In this document: positions 50,953-59,190 of the stretch, in pieces | Numbering within the stretch: position 1 is the first letter of the stretch | Layout of the letters: every line of letters begins with the position of its first letter | From: JBPYFK01 sp051984675 | GTDB taxonomy: Bacteria; Actinomycetota; Actinomycetes; Mycobacteriales; Pseudonocardiaceae | Direction of reading: 5' to 3' | Assembly: GCA_051984675.1 (NCBI GenBank) | Contig: JBPYFK010000008.1 | Coordinates: forward strand, 62,001-126,000 | Length of the DNA: 64,000 bases | Notes under the pieces: model-generated | The model's database searches: none | What the model saw: only the letters and a program-made list of their open reading frames with translations | Told to the model about the DNA's origin: nothing | Translations under genes and position numbers: made by a program

Positions 50953-52091
50953 GTGAGCACAGCGACAGCAGGCAGCAGGACAGGGAGCTCACCGAGGCCG
51001 AACTGGCGGAGATGAGCCGCGACGAGAAGATGCGGCTGGGCCTCGCGCTTGACGACGTCGAGTTGGCCGAGTATCGGGACCGGTGGCCGGTCCAGGGCAC
51101 CCGGGCCGAGCGCCGCGCCGAGCGTGCGGTCGCCGCCTGGTTCACGCTCGCCGGGTTGTCGGCGCTGGCGTTCATCGGCGTGTTCGTCTTCTGGCCGTGG
51201 CACTACGCCGACCCGCTGACCAACCCGCACGGCTACTTGATCTACTCGCTGTACAACCCGCTGATCGGGTTCTTCCTCGGCCTGTCGATCCTGTCGGTCG
51301 GCGTGGGTGCGGTGCTGTACACGAAGAAGTTCCTCCCGCACGAGGTCGCGGTCCAGCAGCGGCACGACGGCCCGTCCAGCGAGTTGGACCGCCAGACCAC
51401 GACCGCGCTGCTGGCCGACGCCGGCAACCGCAGCGGCATCGCCCGGCGCGCGCTGGTCAAGCGCACCGCAGGCTTCGGCGTGGGCATCTTCGGGCTCGGG
51501 ACCGGCGTTTTCGCGCTCGGCGGGCTGGTCAAGAACCCGTGGGCGGGGCCGCCGCAGGACACCCTCGCGCACACCGGGTGGCTGTCCCCCGACGGCGAGA
51601 AGACGTTCCTGCGTCGTGACACCGGTGATCCGCACGAGGTCGCGCTGGTGCGGCCGGAGGACATCGCGGCGGGCGGCTTCGAGACGGTCTTCCCGTTCCG
51701 GGAGTCGATGCGCAACAACCCCGAGGAGCTGTCCGAGTCGATGCGCGCGGGCGACGCGCCGGTCATGCTGATTCACCTGCGCCCCGGCAGCACGCCCGTC
51801 AAGCGCAAGGGCCAGGAGGACTTCAACTACGGGGACTTCTTCGCCTACTCGAAGATCTGCACCCACCTGGGCTGCCCGACCTCGCTGTTCGAGCAGCAGA
51901 CCGGCCGGCTGCTGTGCCCGTGTCACCAGTCGCAGTTCGACGTGGTGAACACCTACGCCAAGCCGGTCTTCGGTCCGGCCACGCGATCCCTGCCACAGCT
52001 GCCGATCACGGTGGACGAGTCGGGATATTTTGTGGCCAAGCACGACTTCATTGAGCCCGTTGGCCCGGCCTACTGGGAGCGCAAGTCATGA
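50949..52091 (+). CDS. qcrA: Rieske iron-sulfur subunit of the cytochrome bcc complex
   Basis: A 380-aa actinobacterial-type Rieske protein with three transmembrane segments instead of one (about residues 60-85, 100-120, 175-195). The hydrophilic N-terminus is LTEAELAEMSRDEKMRLG. The 2Fe-2S ligands are in CTHLGCPTSLF and CPCHQSQFD. It accepts electrons from menaquinol at QcrB and passes them to QcrC. The ATG at 50949 overlaps the qcrC stop, and its own stop overlaps the qcrB start, so the three are translationally coupled. Confidence 0.97.
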   Translation: MSEHSDSRQQDRELTEAELAEMSRDEKMRLGLALDDVELAEYRDRWPVQGTRAERRAERAVAAWFTLAGLSALAFIGVFVFWPWHYADPLTNPHGYLIYSLYNPLIGFFLGLSILSVGVGAVLYTKKFLPHEVAVQQRHDGPSSELDRQTTTALLADAGNRSGIARRALVKRTAGFGVGIFGLGTGVFALGGLVKNPWAGPPQDTLAHTGWLSPDGEKTFLRRDTGDPHEVALVRPEDIAAGGFETVFPFRESMRNNPEELSESMRAGDAPVMLIHLRPGSTPVKRKGQEDFNYGDFFAYSKICTHLGCPTSLFEQQTGRLLCPCHQSQFDVVNTYAKPVFGPATRSLPQLPITVDESGYFVAKHDFIEPVGPAYWERKS

Positions 52092-53761
52092 GTTCGATCA
52101 CAACGCCCACCAAGTCGGAAAGCGCCGCGTACGCCAAGGCCGCCACGGCGGCGGACGAACTTGACACGCGCTACCACTTCGCCCAGGGCCTGCGGCGGCA
52201 GCTGAACAAGGTCTTCCCGACGCACTGGTCCTTCCTGCTCGGCGAGATCGCGCTGTACTCGTTCGTGCTGCTCGTGCTCACCGGTGTCTACCTGGCGATC
52301 TTCTTCGAGCCCTCCATGCAGGAGGTCACCTACAACGGCATCTACCGCAACCTGCAGGGCGTGGAGATGTCCCGTGCGTTCGCCAGCACGCTGGACATCT
52401 CCTTCGAGGTCCGCGGTGGGCTGTTCGTGCGGCAGCTGCACCACTGGGCGGCGGTGGTCTTCGTCGCCGCGATGATGGCGCACATGTTCCGGGTGTTCTT
52501 CACCGGAGCTTTCCGGCGTCCGCGCGAGACCAACTGGACCATCGGCGCGCTGCTGCTGATCCTCGGCATGTTCGAGGGCTTCTTCGGCTACTCCCTGCCG
52601 GACGACCTGCTCTCCGGCACCGGTATCCGGGCCACGATGTCCGGCATCGTGCTGTCGATCCCGGTGATCGGCACGTGGATGCACTGGATTCTGTTCGGCG
52701 GCAAGTTCCCGGGCACGGAGATCATCCCCCGGCTGTACATCCTGCACGTGCTGCTGATCCCGGGGATCATGCTCGGCCTGGTGGCGGCGCACCTGGCGGT
52801 GGTCTGGTACCAGAAGCACACCCAGTTCCCGGGCGTGCGGCGCAAGGAGACCAACGTCGTCGGCGTTCGCATCATGCCCACCTTCGCGGCCAAGGGCGGT
52901 GCGTTCTTCACGCTGGTGACCGGCGTCCTGGCCGTCATCAGCGGGGTGTTCCAGATCAACCCGATCTGGAGCATCGGCCCGTACAACCCGGCGCACGTCT
53001 CGGCGGCCTCCCAGCCGGACTGGTACCTGATGTGGGCGGACGGCATCCTGCGGATCTTCCCGGCCTGGGAGCTCTACCTCGGTCCGTACACGGTTCCGCC
53101 GGTGTTCTTCGGTGCCGTGGGCGGTATGGGCGTGCTGTTCACGTTGCTGCTCGCGTACCCGATGATCGAGCGGAAGCTGAGCAAGGACGACGCGCACCAC
53201 AACCTGTTGCAGCGCCCGCGTGACGTGCCGGTGCGCACCAGCCTCGGTGTGATGGCGATCACGCTGTTCCTGGTGCTGATGGCTTCGGGTATGAACGACC
53301 TGCTCGCGTTCCAGCTCAACATCGACCTGAACCTGATGACCTGGCTCGGCCGGATCGGCTTGCTGCTCTTCCCGCCGATCGCGTACTTCATCACCTACCG
53401 CGTCTGCATCGGCTTGCAGCGCGCGGACCGCGAGGTGCTGGAGCACGGCGTGGAGACCGGCATCATCAAGCGGCTGCCGCACGGCGAGTTCATCGAGGTC
53501 CACCAGCCGCTCGGCCCGGTGGACGACCACGGCCACCCGGAAGCGCTGCCGTACCAGGGCGCCCCGGTCCCGAAGAAGATGAACAAGCTCGGCATGGCCG
53601 GGCACCCGGTTCCGGGCAGCCTGCTGCGGCCCGACCCCGCTGAAGAGACGAGGGCTCTGGAACGCGCTGACGCGGCCGAGGCCGAGGCGCAGCGGCAGGA
53701 GGAGAACAACGCCGAGCGGCGTGAACTCGTCGCCGGCAAGCCTCAGCAGCCCAAGGAGTGA
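52088..53761 (+). CDS. qcrB: Cytochrome b subunit of the cytochrome bcc complex
   Basis: A 557-aa menaquinol-oxidising cytochrome b with eight or nine helices. Heme-ligating His pairs lie in the second and fourth helices (VRQLHHWAAVVFVAAMMAHM and LHVLLIPGIMLGLVAAHLAV). The Qo-site motif appears as PDWYLMWADGILR where mitochondrial enzymes have PEWY. It has a long hydrophilic C-terminal extension (residues about 440-557, ending EAEAQRQEENNAERRELVAG), as in other actinobacteria. QcrB is the target of telacebec-type inhibitors in mycobacteria. It ends the operon at a terminator. Confidence 0.97.
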   Translation: MSSITTPTKSESAAYAKAATAADELDTRYHFAQGLRRQLNKVFPTHWSFLLGEIALYSFVLLVLTGVYLAIFFEPSMQEVTYNGIYRNLQGVEMSRAFASTLDISFEVRGGLFVRQLHHWAAVVFVAAMMAHMFRVFFTGAFRRPRETNWTIGALLLILGMFEGFFGYSLPDDLLSGTGIRATMSGIVLSIPVIGTWMHWILFGGKFPGTEIIPRLYILHVLLIPGIMLGLVAAHLAVVWYQKHTQFPGVRRKETNVVGVRIMPTFAAKGGAFFTLVTGVLAVISGVFQINPIWSIGPYNPAHVSAASQPDWYLMWADGILRIFPAWELYLGPYTVPPVFFGAVGGMGVLFTLLLAYPMIERKLSKDDAHHNLLQRPRDVPVRTSLGVMAITLFLVLMASGMNDLLAFQLNIDLNLMTWLGRIGLLLFPPIAYFITYRVCIGLQRADREVLEHGVETGIIKRLPHGEFIEVHQPLGPVDDHGHPEALPYQGAPVPKKMNKLGMAGHPVPGSLLRPDPAEETRALERADAAEAEAQRQEENNAERRELVAGKPQQPKE

Positions 53762-53786
53762 CGCCCTGAAGGGCGTATACACACCG

Positions 53787-53816
53787 AACGGGGTCCGTCT
53801 ACTGGCGGACCCCGTT
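53787..53816 (+). terminator. Terminator of ctaE-qcrCAB
   Basis: Perfect 11-bp stem AACGGGGTCCG / CGGACCCCGTT with an eight-base loop, 25 bp past the qcrB stop. A smaller hairpin (ACGCCCTGAAGGGCGT) directly follows the stop. Confidence 0.88.
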
Positions 53817-53863
53817 GCTGTTGCCGCCAGCCGGCGGGATCGGTCCGGCGGTACCGTCCGGGT

Positions 53864-54289
53864 ATGACGTCGATCACTGACCCTGCAGTCCGAGCGTTCC
53901 TGGAAGAGGGCACGCGGACGGGCAAGCTCGGTTACACCGCCCAGGACGGACGGCCGCTGGTCGCGCCGGTCTGGTTCGTGCTCGAAGGCGACGCGCTGGT
54001 GTTCAACACCGGGAAGGGCACGGCGAAAGGTGCCGCGATCCTCCGGGATCCCCGGTTGGTGCTGTGTGTGGATCTCGAGGAGCCGCCGTTCGGCTTTGTC
54101 CAGGTGCAGGGCGAGGCGACGGTCTCGGAGGACCCGGACGAGCTCCTGCGCACCGCTACCAGGATCGCAGGTCGGTACATGGGGGCGAACCGTGCCGAGG
54201 AGTTCGGCCGCCGCAACGGTGTCCCCGGCGAACTGGTCGTGCGGCTGCGCCCGACCAAGGTGATCGCCGCGTTCGACATGGTCGCGTGA
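53864..54289 (+). CDS. PPOX-class F420-dependent flavin/deazaflavin oxidoreductase
   Basis: A 141-aa split-barrel protein of the pyridoxamine-phosphate-oxidase fold, subgroup commonly annotated F420-dependent (Rv1155-like). It has VRAFLEEGTRTGKLGYTAQD, GRPLVAPVWFVLEGDALVF and KGAAILRDPRLVLCVDLEE, and ends LVVRLRPTKVIAAFD. It probably works as a homodimer with a deazaflavin at the interface. It lies after the qcr terminator with its own start and is convergent with the nuclease gene. Substrate unknown. Confidence 0.88.
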   Translation: MTSITDPAVRAFLEEGTRTGKLGYTAQDGRPLVAPVWFVLEGDALVFNTGKGTAKGAAILRDPRLVLCVDLEEPPFGFVQVQGEATVSEDPDELLRTATRIAGRYMGANRAEEFGRRNGVPGELVVRLRPTKVIAAFDMVA

Positions 54290-54302
54290 CGGGCTTACGC
54301 GG

Positions 54303-56039
54303 TCAGTCCACGGCCGCGTAAGGCGTGCGGCCGGCGACGGCGCGGTCCAGCCAGCCCCGCCAGCTTCCGGCGGCACCGGCCGGTTCGGACCAGGGAAGTG
54401 CGCAGCGGACCAGACGAGTGCCTCCGGTGGTCAGCCACCGGTACAGGACGTGCACCTCGTCCGCTGGCGCTCCGCGCAGCGGGTCCTCGCCAGGCCGGAC
54501 GGTCTCCGCGCAGGCCACCAGCGTGTCCACCACCGGCATGGGCCGCGTGCCCTGCGGGGCCACACCGGCGGAGGCGAGCCGGCCGTAGCGCAGGACCGCC
54601 AGGTGCCACCCACCCGAGCCGTCCGGGCGGGCGGCGACCAGCTCCGGTACCGCCGCCAGGGCGGCCAGCCGCTGGCCCCGGTCCAGTGCCCGAACCAGGG
54701 CGGCGAGCTGATCACGATGCGCCGCCGCGTCCTCGAATCGCTGCGCCAGCGACAGGCGGTCAAGATCGGCGTGCAGGCGCGACAGCAGAGCGTCGTTCGT
54801 TCCAGTGATCACATCGCGCACCGTGATCACCGTCGTCGTGTACTCCTCGATACTCTCCTTGCCGGCACAAGGCGCGCCGCAGCGCCCGAGTTCGTAGAGC
54901 GCGCACGGGTGCCCCTGCGGGTCCCGGGCTGGAATCCGGTCGGTGCAGCGGCGGAGCGTCGTCGCCGATTGGAGCGCCTCGACCGCCTCAGCCGCCGCGT
55001 TCTTGGAGCTGAAGGGCCCGAACGCGCCGGCACGCGGCCGGCGTACCACCGACAGTCGGGGGAAGGACTCGTCGGTCAGGACGACCCACCACGTGCGGCG
55101 GGGGAACTTCGACCGCCGGTTGTACCTGGGCTGGTGCGCAGCGAGCAGTCGTAGCTCCCGGACCTCCGCTTCCAGCGGGTGGCTGCATTCCACATGGTCG
55201 ACCCGGTCGGCGATGCCGACCATTTCCTTGATCCGGCTGCGCCGCTCGCCCGCGGTGAAGTACTGGCGAACGCGCCGTCGCAGATCGCGGGCCGTGCCGA
55301 CGTAGAGCACCTCGTCGTTGGGACCCCGGAACAGGTACACGCCTGGTGCGTTCGGCAGGGCGTCCGCGAGCGCACGCTTGCGCCGCTGCTGCGGGCTGAC
55401 GTCGGGCAGGTGGTCGAGCAGCTCCTCCAGGGTGTGCACGCCGAGCGGGCCGACCCGCTCCAGCAGGCTGTGCAGAACGTCCACTGTGGCCCGTGCGTCC
55501 GCGAGCGCCCGGTGCACCGGTTCGGTTCGCGCGTGCAGAATCCGCGCCAGCGTGGCGAGTTTGTGGTTCGGCGTTTCGTCGCGGGTGAGCACCCGGCGGG
55601 CCAACCGGGCCGTGCACACCACCGCTGGTTTCGGCCACCGCAGTCCGAACCGCTCGCAGGCCGCCCGCAGGAAACCCGTGTCGAAGGGAGCGTTGTGCGC
55701 TACCAGCACGGCTCCGGCGGCGAACTCGAGGAACGCCGGGAGCACGGATTCCAGCACCGGAGCTTCGGCGACCATCGCTTCGGTGATCCCGGTCATCGAC
55801 ACCACCGCCGGCGGGATGCCACGGCGCGGGTTCACCAACGTCGCGAACTCGCCGACGACCTCGCCACCGCGCACCTTGACCGCGCCGATCTCGGTCACCG
55901 CGTCCCGATCACTGCTGCCGCCGGTGGTTTCCAGGTCAACGACCACGAAGGTGACCTGGTGCAGCGGCACCCCGAGATCCGTGACGTCGTCGAAGGACAA
56001 CTGCGGGTCGACGGACAACTGTGGACTGGCAGGTGTCAT
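54303..56039 (-). CDS. DEDDh exonuclease fused to a UvrC-like GIY-YIG nuclease
   Basis: A 578-aa protein with two nuclease modules. Residues about 20-185 form a DnaQ/epsilon-type DEDDh 3'-5' exonuclease (VVVDLETTGGSSD, HNAPFDTGFLRAAC and HRALADARATVDVL, giving the four acids and the His). Residues about 210-290 form a GIY-YIG domain like that of UvrC (APGVYLFRGPNDEVLYVGTA, RRVRQYF). The remaining part includes the Cys-containing CALYELGRCGAPC seen in Cho/UvrC relatives and a UvrB-interaction-like segment. Homologous to Rv2191. The ATG at 56037-56039 starts MTPASPQLSVDPQLSFDD; no good ribosome binding site is seen. A role in DNA repair is likely by family. Confidence 0.92.
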   Translation of the reverse strand: MTPASPQLSVDPQLSFDDVTDLGVPLHQVTFVVVDLETTGGSSDRDAVTEIGAVKVRGGEVVGEFATLVNPRRGIPPAVVSMTGITEAMVAEAPVLESVLPAFLEFAAGAVLVAHNAPFDTGFLRAACERFGLRWPKPAVVCTARLARRVLTRDETPNHKLATLARILHARTEPVHRALADARATVDVLHSLLERVGPLGVHTLEELLDHLPDVSPQQRRKRALADALPNAPGVYLFRGPNDEVLYVGTARDLRRRVRQYFTAGERRSRIKEMVGIADRVDHVECSHPLEAEVRELRLLAAHQPRYNRRSKFPRRTWWVVLTDESFPRLSVVRRPRAGAFGPFSSKNAAAEAVEALQSATTLRRCTDRIPARDPQGHPCALYELGRCGAPCAGKESIEEYTTTVITVRDVITGTNDALLSRLHADLDRLSLAQRFEDAAAHRDQLAALVRALDRGQRLAALAAVPELVAARPDGSGGWHLAVLRYGRLASAGVAPQGTRPMPVVDTLVACAETVRPGEDPLRGAPADEVHVLYRWLTTGGTRLVRCALPWSEPAGAAGSWRGWLDRAVAGRTPYAAVD

Positions 56040-56089
56040 GATCGTTTCGGTAATCTCCTGTCGTCGGCGTCGATGAACCGTACGACCCC

Positions 56090-56132
56090 GCACCGACACC
56101 GCCCGCACCGACATGGCCGCACCGACATGGCC
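56090..56132 (+). repeat. 14-15 bp tandem repeat in a divergent promoter region
   Basis: Three copies of a unit with core GCACCGACA, beginning at 56090, 56105 and 56119. The last two agree over 12 bases (GCACCGACATGG). Located between the nuclease gene (start 56039) and the NYN gene (start 56188). Confidence 0.75.
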
Positions 56133-56187
56133 CGACCGGCACAGGTCGGATGAGCTGCTGCCTGAGCCCGGCGACTAGGCTGTGAGG

Positions 56188-57555
56188 ATGGCGGCGTCGA
56201 TGCCGGGGGGCGAGGACGCATCCCCCCACCCTGAAGAGTCTGCTGTGGACGCTGGTCCACGCGACGCCGCGCCGGTCGACTGGGACGCCCTGCCCGGTGC
56301 GCTGCGGTCCCGGCTCGCGGAGCTCGCCGCGTCCGCGCTCGGTGACATGCGCGGCTCCGACGTGCCGGCGCAACTGCGTCCGGTGATTCGGTTCGCGCCC
56401 GCGAAACGCGCCAAGCTCGGCCAGGCTGCTCTCGTCGGGGCGTTCCACGACTCGGAAGTGTTCCGCACCGCGGTAGTGGACTGGTGCCGAAAGAACCGTC
56501 CCGAGGCGCTCGACGTCGAGGCCGAGGACGCCGTGGACGTCGCCGTGGCCACGCTCCTGCTCGGCAAGCACGCCGCGGTCCACTATGTCGAGCTGTGCGA
56601 CTTCCGCGCTGAGCAGGGCAGGTTGCGCCGGGAACGGGACGCGGCGGCGGCGCGCTCGGAGAAGCTGGAAGCCGAGATCCGGCGGCTGCGCGCCGACCTG
56701 GAGGAGGCGCGCGCTGCTACCGATCGGGCACGTGACGAGAACACCGGCGAAGCCGACCGCCTGCGGAAGCGGCTGCGGGAGCAGGGCGTGCGGCTCCGGG
56801 AGGCAAAGGACGTCGCCGAGGAGGCGCGGGCGGAGTTGGAGCGGGTGCGCGAGGAGGCTGCGAGCACGGTCGAGGAGATGGCCGTGCAGCGCGACCGCGA
56901 GCGCGAGCGCGCCAGGTCTGAGCAGGGCCGGGCTGAGCGGGCGCGGCAGGATGCGGAGCTGGCCCGCCAGTCGGCCCGGGAGGCCCGGCAGGCGGACGAA
57001 GTCCGCCTCGGCCTGCTGCTGGACACGCTGGAAGGCGCGATCGGCGGGCTGCGGCGGGAGATCGGCTCGTCCAGCAGCGGTCGGCGGCCCGCCGACGCCG
57101 TGACCGGCGCGCGTGCCCCGAGCGCGCTGACCGAAGACGTGCCCGACGTGGCCGCGCTGGAACGGCTGCTCGCGCTCCCCGCGGTCCACCTGATCGTCGA
57201 CGGTTACAACGTGACCAAGACCGGCTACCCGGAGCTGCCGCTGGCCGATCAGCGCGAGCGGCTGGCGAACCAGCTGGCGGCTCTGGCCTCGCGCACCGGG
57301 GCGGAGGTGACAGTCATCTTCGACGGTGCCGACGTGTTGTCCGTGCCGGTCGCCGGACCTCGCGGGGTGCGGGTTCTGTTCAGCGAGCCGGGTGTGCAGG
57401 CCGACGACGTGATCCGCTCGTTGGTCGCCGCGGAGCCCGCGGGACGGCCGCTGGTGGTTGCGACGTCGGATCGCGAGGTGGTGGAGTCCGTCCGGCCGCA
57501 CGGCGCGCATCCGGTCTCGTCTGGACTGTTGCTCGCGCGGATCAGCCGGGTGTGA
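56188..57555 (+). CDS. Coiled-coil protein with C-terminal NYN (PIN-like) RNase domain
   Basis: A 455-aa protein. Residues about 30-130 are a compact helical domain (LRSRLAELAASALGDMRGSD, VIRFAPAKRAKLGQAALVGA). Residues about 135-275 form a long coiled coil rich in Arg, Glu and Ala. Residues about 310-455 are a YacP/NYN-type domain: HLIVDGYNVTKTGYPELPL, VTVIFDGADVLSVPV, PGVQADDVIRSLVA and PLVVATSDREVVESV, with the acidic residues expected of a PIN-like nuclease. The ATG at 56188 is used; a GTG at 56182 adds two residues. Rae1/YacP relatives cleave mRNA at the ribosome. Divergent from the DEDDh/GIY-YIG gene, so two nucleases face outward from one promoter region. Confidence 0.85.
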   Translation: MAASMPGGEDASPHPEESAVDAGPRDAAPVDWDALPGALRSRLAELAASALGDMRGSDVPAQLRPVIRFAPAKRAKLGQAALVGAFHDSEVFRTAVVDWCRKNRPEALDVEAEDAVDVAVATLLLGKHAAVHYVELCDFRAEQGRLRRERDAAAARSEKLEAEIRRLRADLEEARAATDRARDENTGEADRLRKRLREQGVRLREAKDVAEEARAELERVREEAASTVEEMAVQRDRERERARSEQGRAERARQDAELARQSAREARQADEVRLGLLLDTLEGAIGGLRREIGSSSSGRRPADAVTGARAPSALTEDVPDVAALERLLALPAVHLIVDGYNVTKTGYPELPLADQRERLANQLAALASRTGAEVTVIFDGADVLSVPVAGPRGVRVLFSEPGVQADDVIRSLVAAEPAGRPLVVATSDREVVESVRPHGAHPVSSGLLLARISRV

Positions 57556-57561
57556 CGCCGA

Positions 57562-57592
57562 CTGTTGACCGCTGACGGACAGCGGTCAACAG
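57562..57592 (+). terminator. Terminator after the NYN gene
   Basis: Perfect 13-bp stem CTGTTGACCGCTG / CAGCGGTCAACAG with a five-base loop, starting six bases past the stop codon. Confidence 0.9.
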
Positions 57593-57775
57593 CTCGACCG
57601 ATCTTCGACATGCAGCTCGGCGCTGAAACCGACCGCTCGCAGAGTGATCGATTTCATAGCACGATCACGACGTGATCTCGGTCTTCACACGGATTGGCGT
57701 AGATAAATCGCCAGCATAGGGCCAACATCGCCCTGATGAACACACTCAGCTATCGCCGTTGACCCGATAGAGGCC

Positions 57776-57793
57776 TTGTGCGCGGGTGCACAA
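57776..57793. promoter_or_regulatory. CRP/FNR-like palindrome upstream of the NlpC/P60 gene
   Basis: TTGTGC-GCGGGT-GCACAA is a perfect inverted repeat that fits TGTG-N8-CACA, the half-site spacing of cAMP receptor proteins. It lies about 240 bp before the start codon and about 100 bp before the putative riboswitch, where an activator for the leader promoter could sit. Confidence 0.5.
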
Positions 57794-57877
57794 AATTTAC
57801 GCCCCGCTTCTGGACCATCGGACTCACTTTTCGTAGCCTATGCGAGACCTCGCGGCGATCAGTCGCCCAAACCGGGC

Positions 57878-58014
57878 GGCTCCGCGAGTCCCGCCGAATC
57901 GGCCGTCGGGGGGCCGAACCGGGCACCAGCTCGTGAAACCAGCGCAGGTGCGTGCGCGCTCATGCCGCCGCAGCACCCGGCTGGACCCCGAGACCCCGGT
58001 AGGCGGTCGGAGCA
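57878..58014 (+). ncRNA. Candidate ydaO-type (cyclic di-AMP) riboswitch
   Basis: The leader segment shows the order of conserved blocks known from actinobacterial ydaO RNAs: GAGTCCCGCCGAATCGGCC, then GGGGGGCCGAACCGGG, a GTGAAACC, a variable GC-rich hairpin, and the 3' block ACCCCGGTAGGCGG. GCTCC near 57879 can pair with GGAGC near 58009 as an outer stem. In actinobacteria this RNA controls NlpC/P60 and Rpf cell-wall hydrolases, which is what follows 22 bp downstream. The usual GACAGCTAACC block is not conserved here, so the match is partial. Confidence 0.5.
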
Positions 58015-58035
58015 GACGAAGGAGCTGTGCGCTAC

Positions 58036-59073
58036 GTGGCGTCGCACCGACTGAAACGTTCGATGCGTGGAGCCCTGGCGGCCACGGCCGTCGCTACCGC
58101 CGTCGGGATCACCTCCGCGCCCGCGATCGCGGACCCGGCCCCCCCGAGCAACGCCAACGACGCGGCCAACCAGCTGCACCAGTTGTCGAGCCAGGCCGAG
58201 GTTCTCACCAACCAGTTCCAGAAGGCCCAGGACGACCACAACGCGCGCCTGGGGGACCTGGCGCGGGCCAATGCCGAGGCAGGACACGCCCAGGAGGTCG
58301 CCAACCAGGCCCGGACCGAAGAGGAGAAGTTCCGCGGTCAGGTCGACCGCCTCACCCATGCCTCCTTCCAGGGCGCGCGGATGAACCAGCTGTCCGAGCT
58401 GCTGGTCAGCAAGAGCCCGACGGATTACCTGGACAGAGCCTCGGCTCTGGACATTCTCTCCAAGGACCAGGACGACGTGCTCAAGCGCTTCACCAGCGCC
58501 ACGCAGCAGGCCAACGCCGCCGAGCAGCAGGCCCAGGACGCGCGCAATCGGGCGCAGCAGGCCGAAGCCGACGCCGCGCGCATCCTCAACGACCTGCAGC
58601 AGAAGAAGGCGGCCATGGACGCCCAGGTGGCCAAGGCCAACGACTTCTACCAGTCGCTGAGCGCGAAGGAGAAGAAGGCGATCAGCGGCACCGATGACAC
58701 GGTTGGCGCTCTGGCCGGTTCCGGTGCCGCGATCCAGGCCGTGAACTCCGCGCTGAGCAAGGTGGGTGACCCGTACGTCTGGGGCGCCACCGGGCCGAAC
58801 CAGTTCGACTGCTCGGGCCTCGTGCAGTGGGCCTATCGGCAGGCCGGTATCTCGCTGCCGCGGTCGACCTACTCGCAGGTGGGCGTGGGTCGCTCGGTGT
58901 CCCAAAGCAACCTGCAACCGGGCGACCTGATCTTCTTCAACGGCGAGGAGCACGTCGGCATCTATGTCGGTGGTGGCAAGGTCGTGCACGCACCGACCGA
59001 GGGGGAGAACGTGAAGGTGACTCCTTACCAGTACATCGGCTCGGTGGATGCGATTCGGCGCGTCGCGGGTTGA
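58036..59073 (+). CDS. Secreted NlpC/P60 peptidoglycan endopeptidase (RipC-like)
   Basis: A 345-aa exported cell-wall hydrolase that cleaves D-Glu-mDAP stem-peptide bonds. A signal peptide (residues 1-33, ending AIADPAPP), a long coiled coil (about 40-225, NQLHQLSSQAEVLTNQFQKA to ILNDLQQKKAAMDAQVAKAN) and the C-terminal NlpC/P60 domain follow in order. The catalytic Cys is in NQFDCSGLVQWAY, the His in GEEHVGIYVGG, and a polar third residue in VVHAPTEG. The GTG at 58036 lies 11 bases after AAGGAG; the GTG at 58027 is too close to it. It corresponds to Rv2190c. FtsX-activated RipC proteins have this coiled-coil plus P60 layout. The leader suggests control by c-di-AMP and possibly a CRP protein. 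Confidence 0.93.
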   Translation: MASHRLKRSMRGALAATAVATAVGITSAPAIADPAPPSNANDAANQLHQLSSQAEVLTNQFQKAQDDHNARLGDLARANAEAGHAQEVANQARTEEEKFRGQVDRLTHASFQGARMNQLSELLVSKSPTDYLDRASALDILSKDQDDVLKRFTSATQQANAAEQQAQDARNRAQQAEADAARILNDLQQKKAAMDAQVAKANDFYQSLSAKEKKAISGTDDTVGALAGSGAAIQAVNSALSKVGDPYVWGATGPNQFDCSGLVQWAYRQAGISLPRSTYSQVGVGRSVSQSNLQPGDLIFFNGEEHVGIYVGGGKVVHAPTEGENVKVTPYQYIGSVDAIRRVAG

Positions 59074-59088
59074 TCCCGTTGTGCCGAC

Positions 59089-59120
59089 CGGGGGCGGGCG
59101 CGCCCGCCGCGCCGCCCCCG
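59089..59120 (+). terminator. Terminator after the NlpC/P60 gene
   Basis: Stem CGGGGGCGG (59089-59097) / CCGCCCCCG (59112-59120), with further GC pairing inside. Confidence 0.8.
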
Positions 59121-59190
59121 ATCACGGGCCCGCTCCACCGTCAGGACGACGTTTCCTGCCGTTTCCGGTGGCTGGCCCTAGCATCTGCGT

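Larger units (their letters stand above)
57556..58035 (+). other. Long non-coding leader region of the NlpC/P60 gene
   Basis: 480 bp without a convincing gene. From left to right: a terminator, a CRP-like palindrome, a T-rich promoter-like stretch (57790-57835), a GC-rich structured segment resembling a ydaO riboswitch (57878-58014), and AAGGAG before the start. Confidence 0.6.

Noticed and set aside
57840..58697. 285-aa open frame overlapping the NlpC/P60 leader and gene
   Set aside because: Different frame from the clear signal peptide and P60 domain; composition is a shadow.
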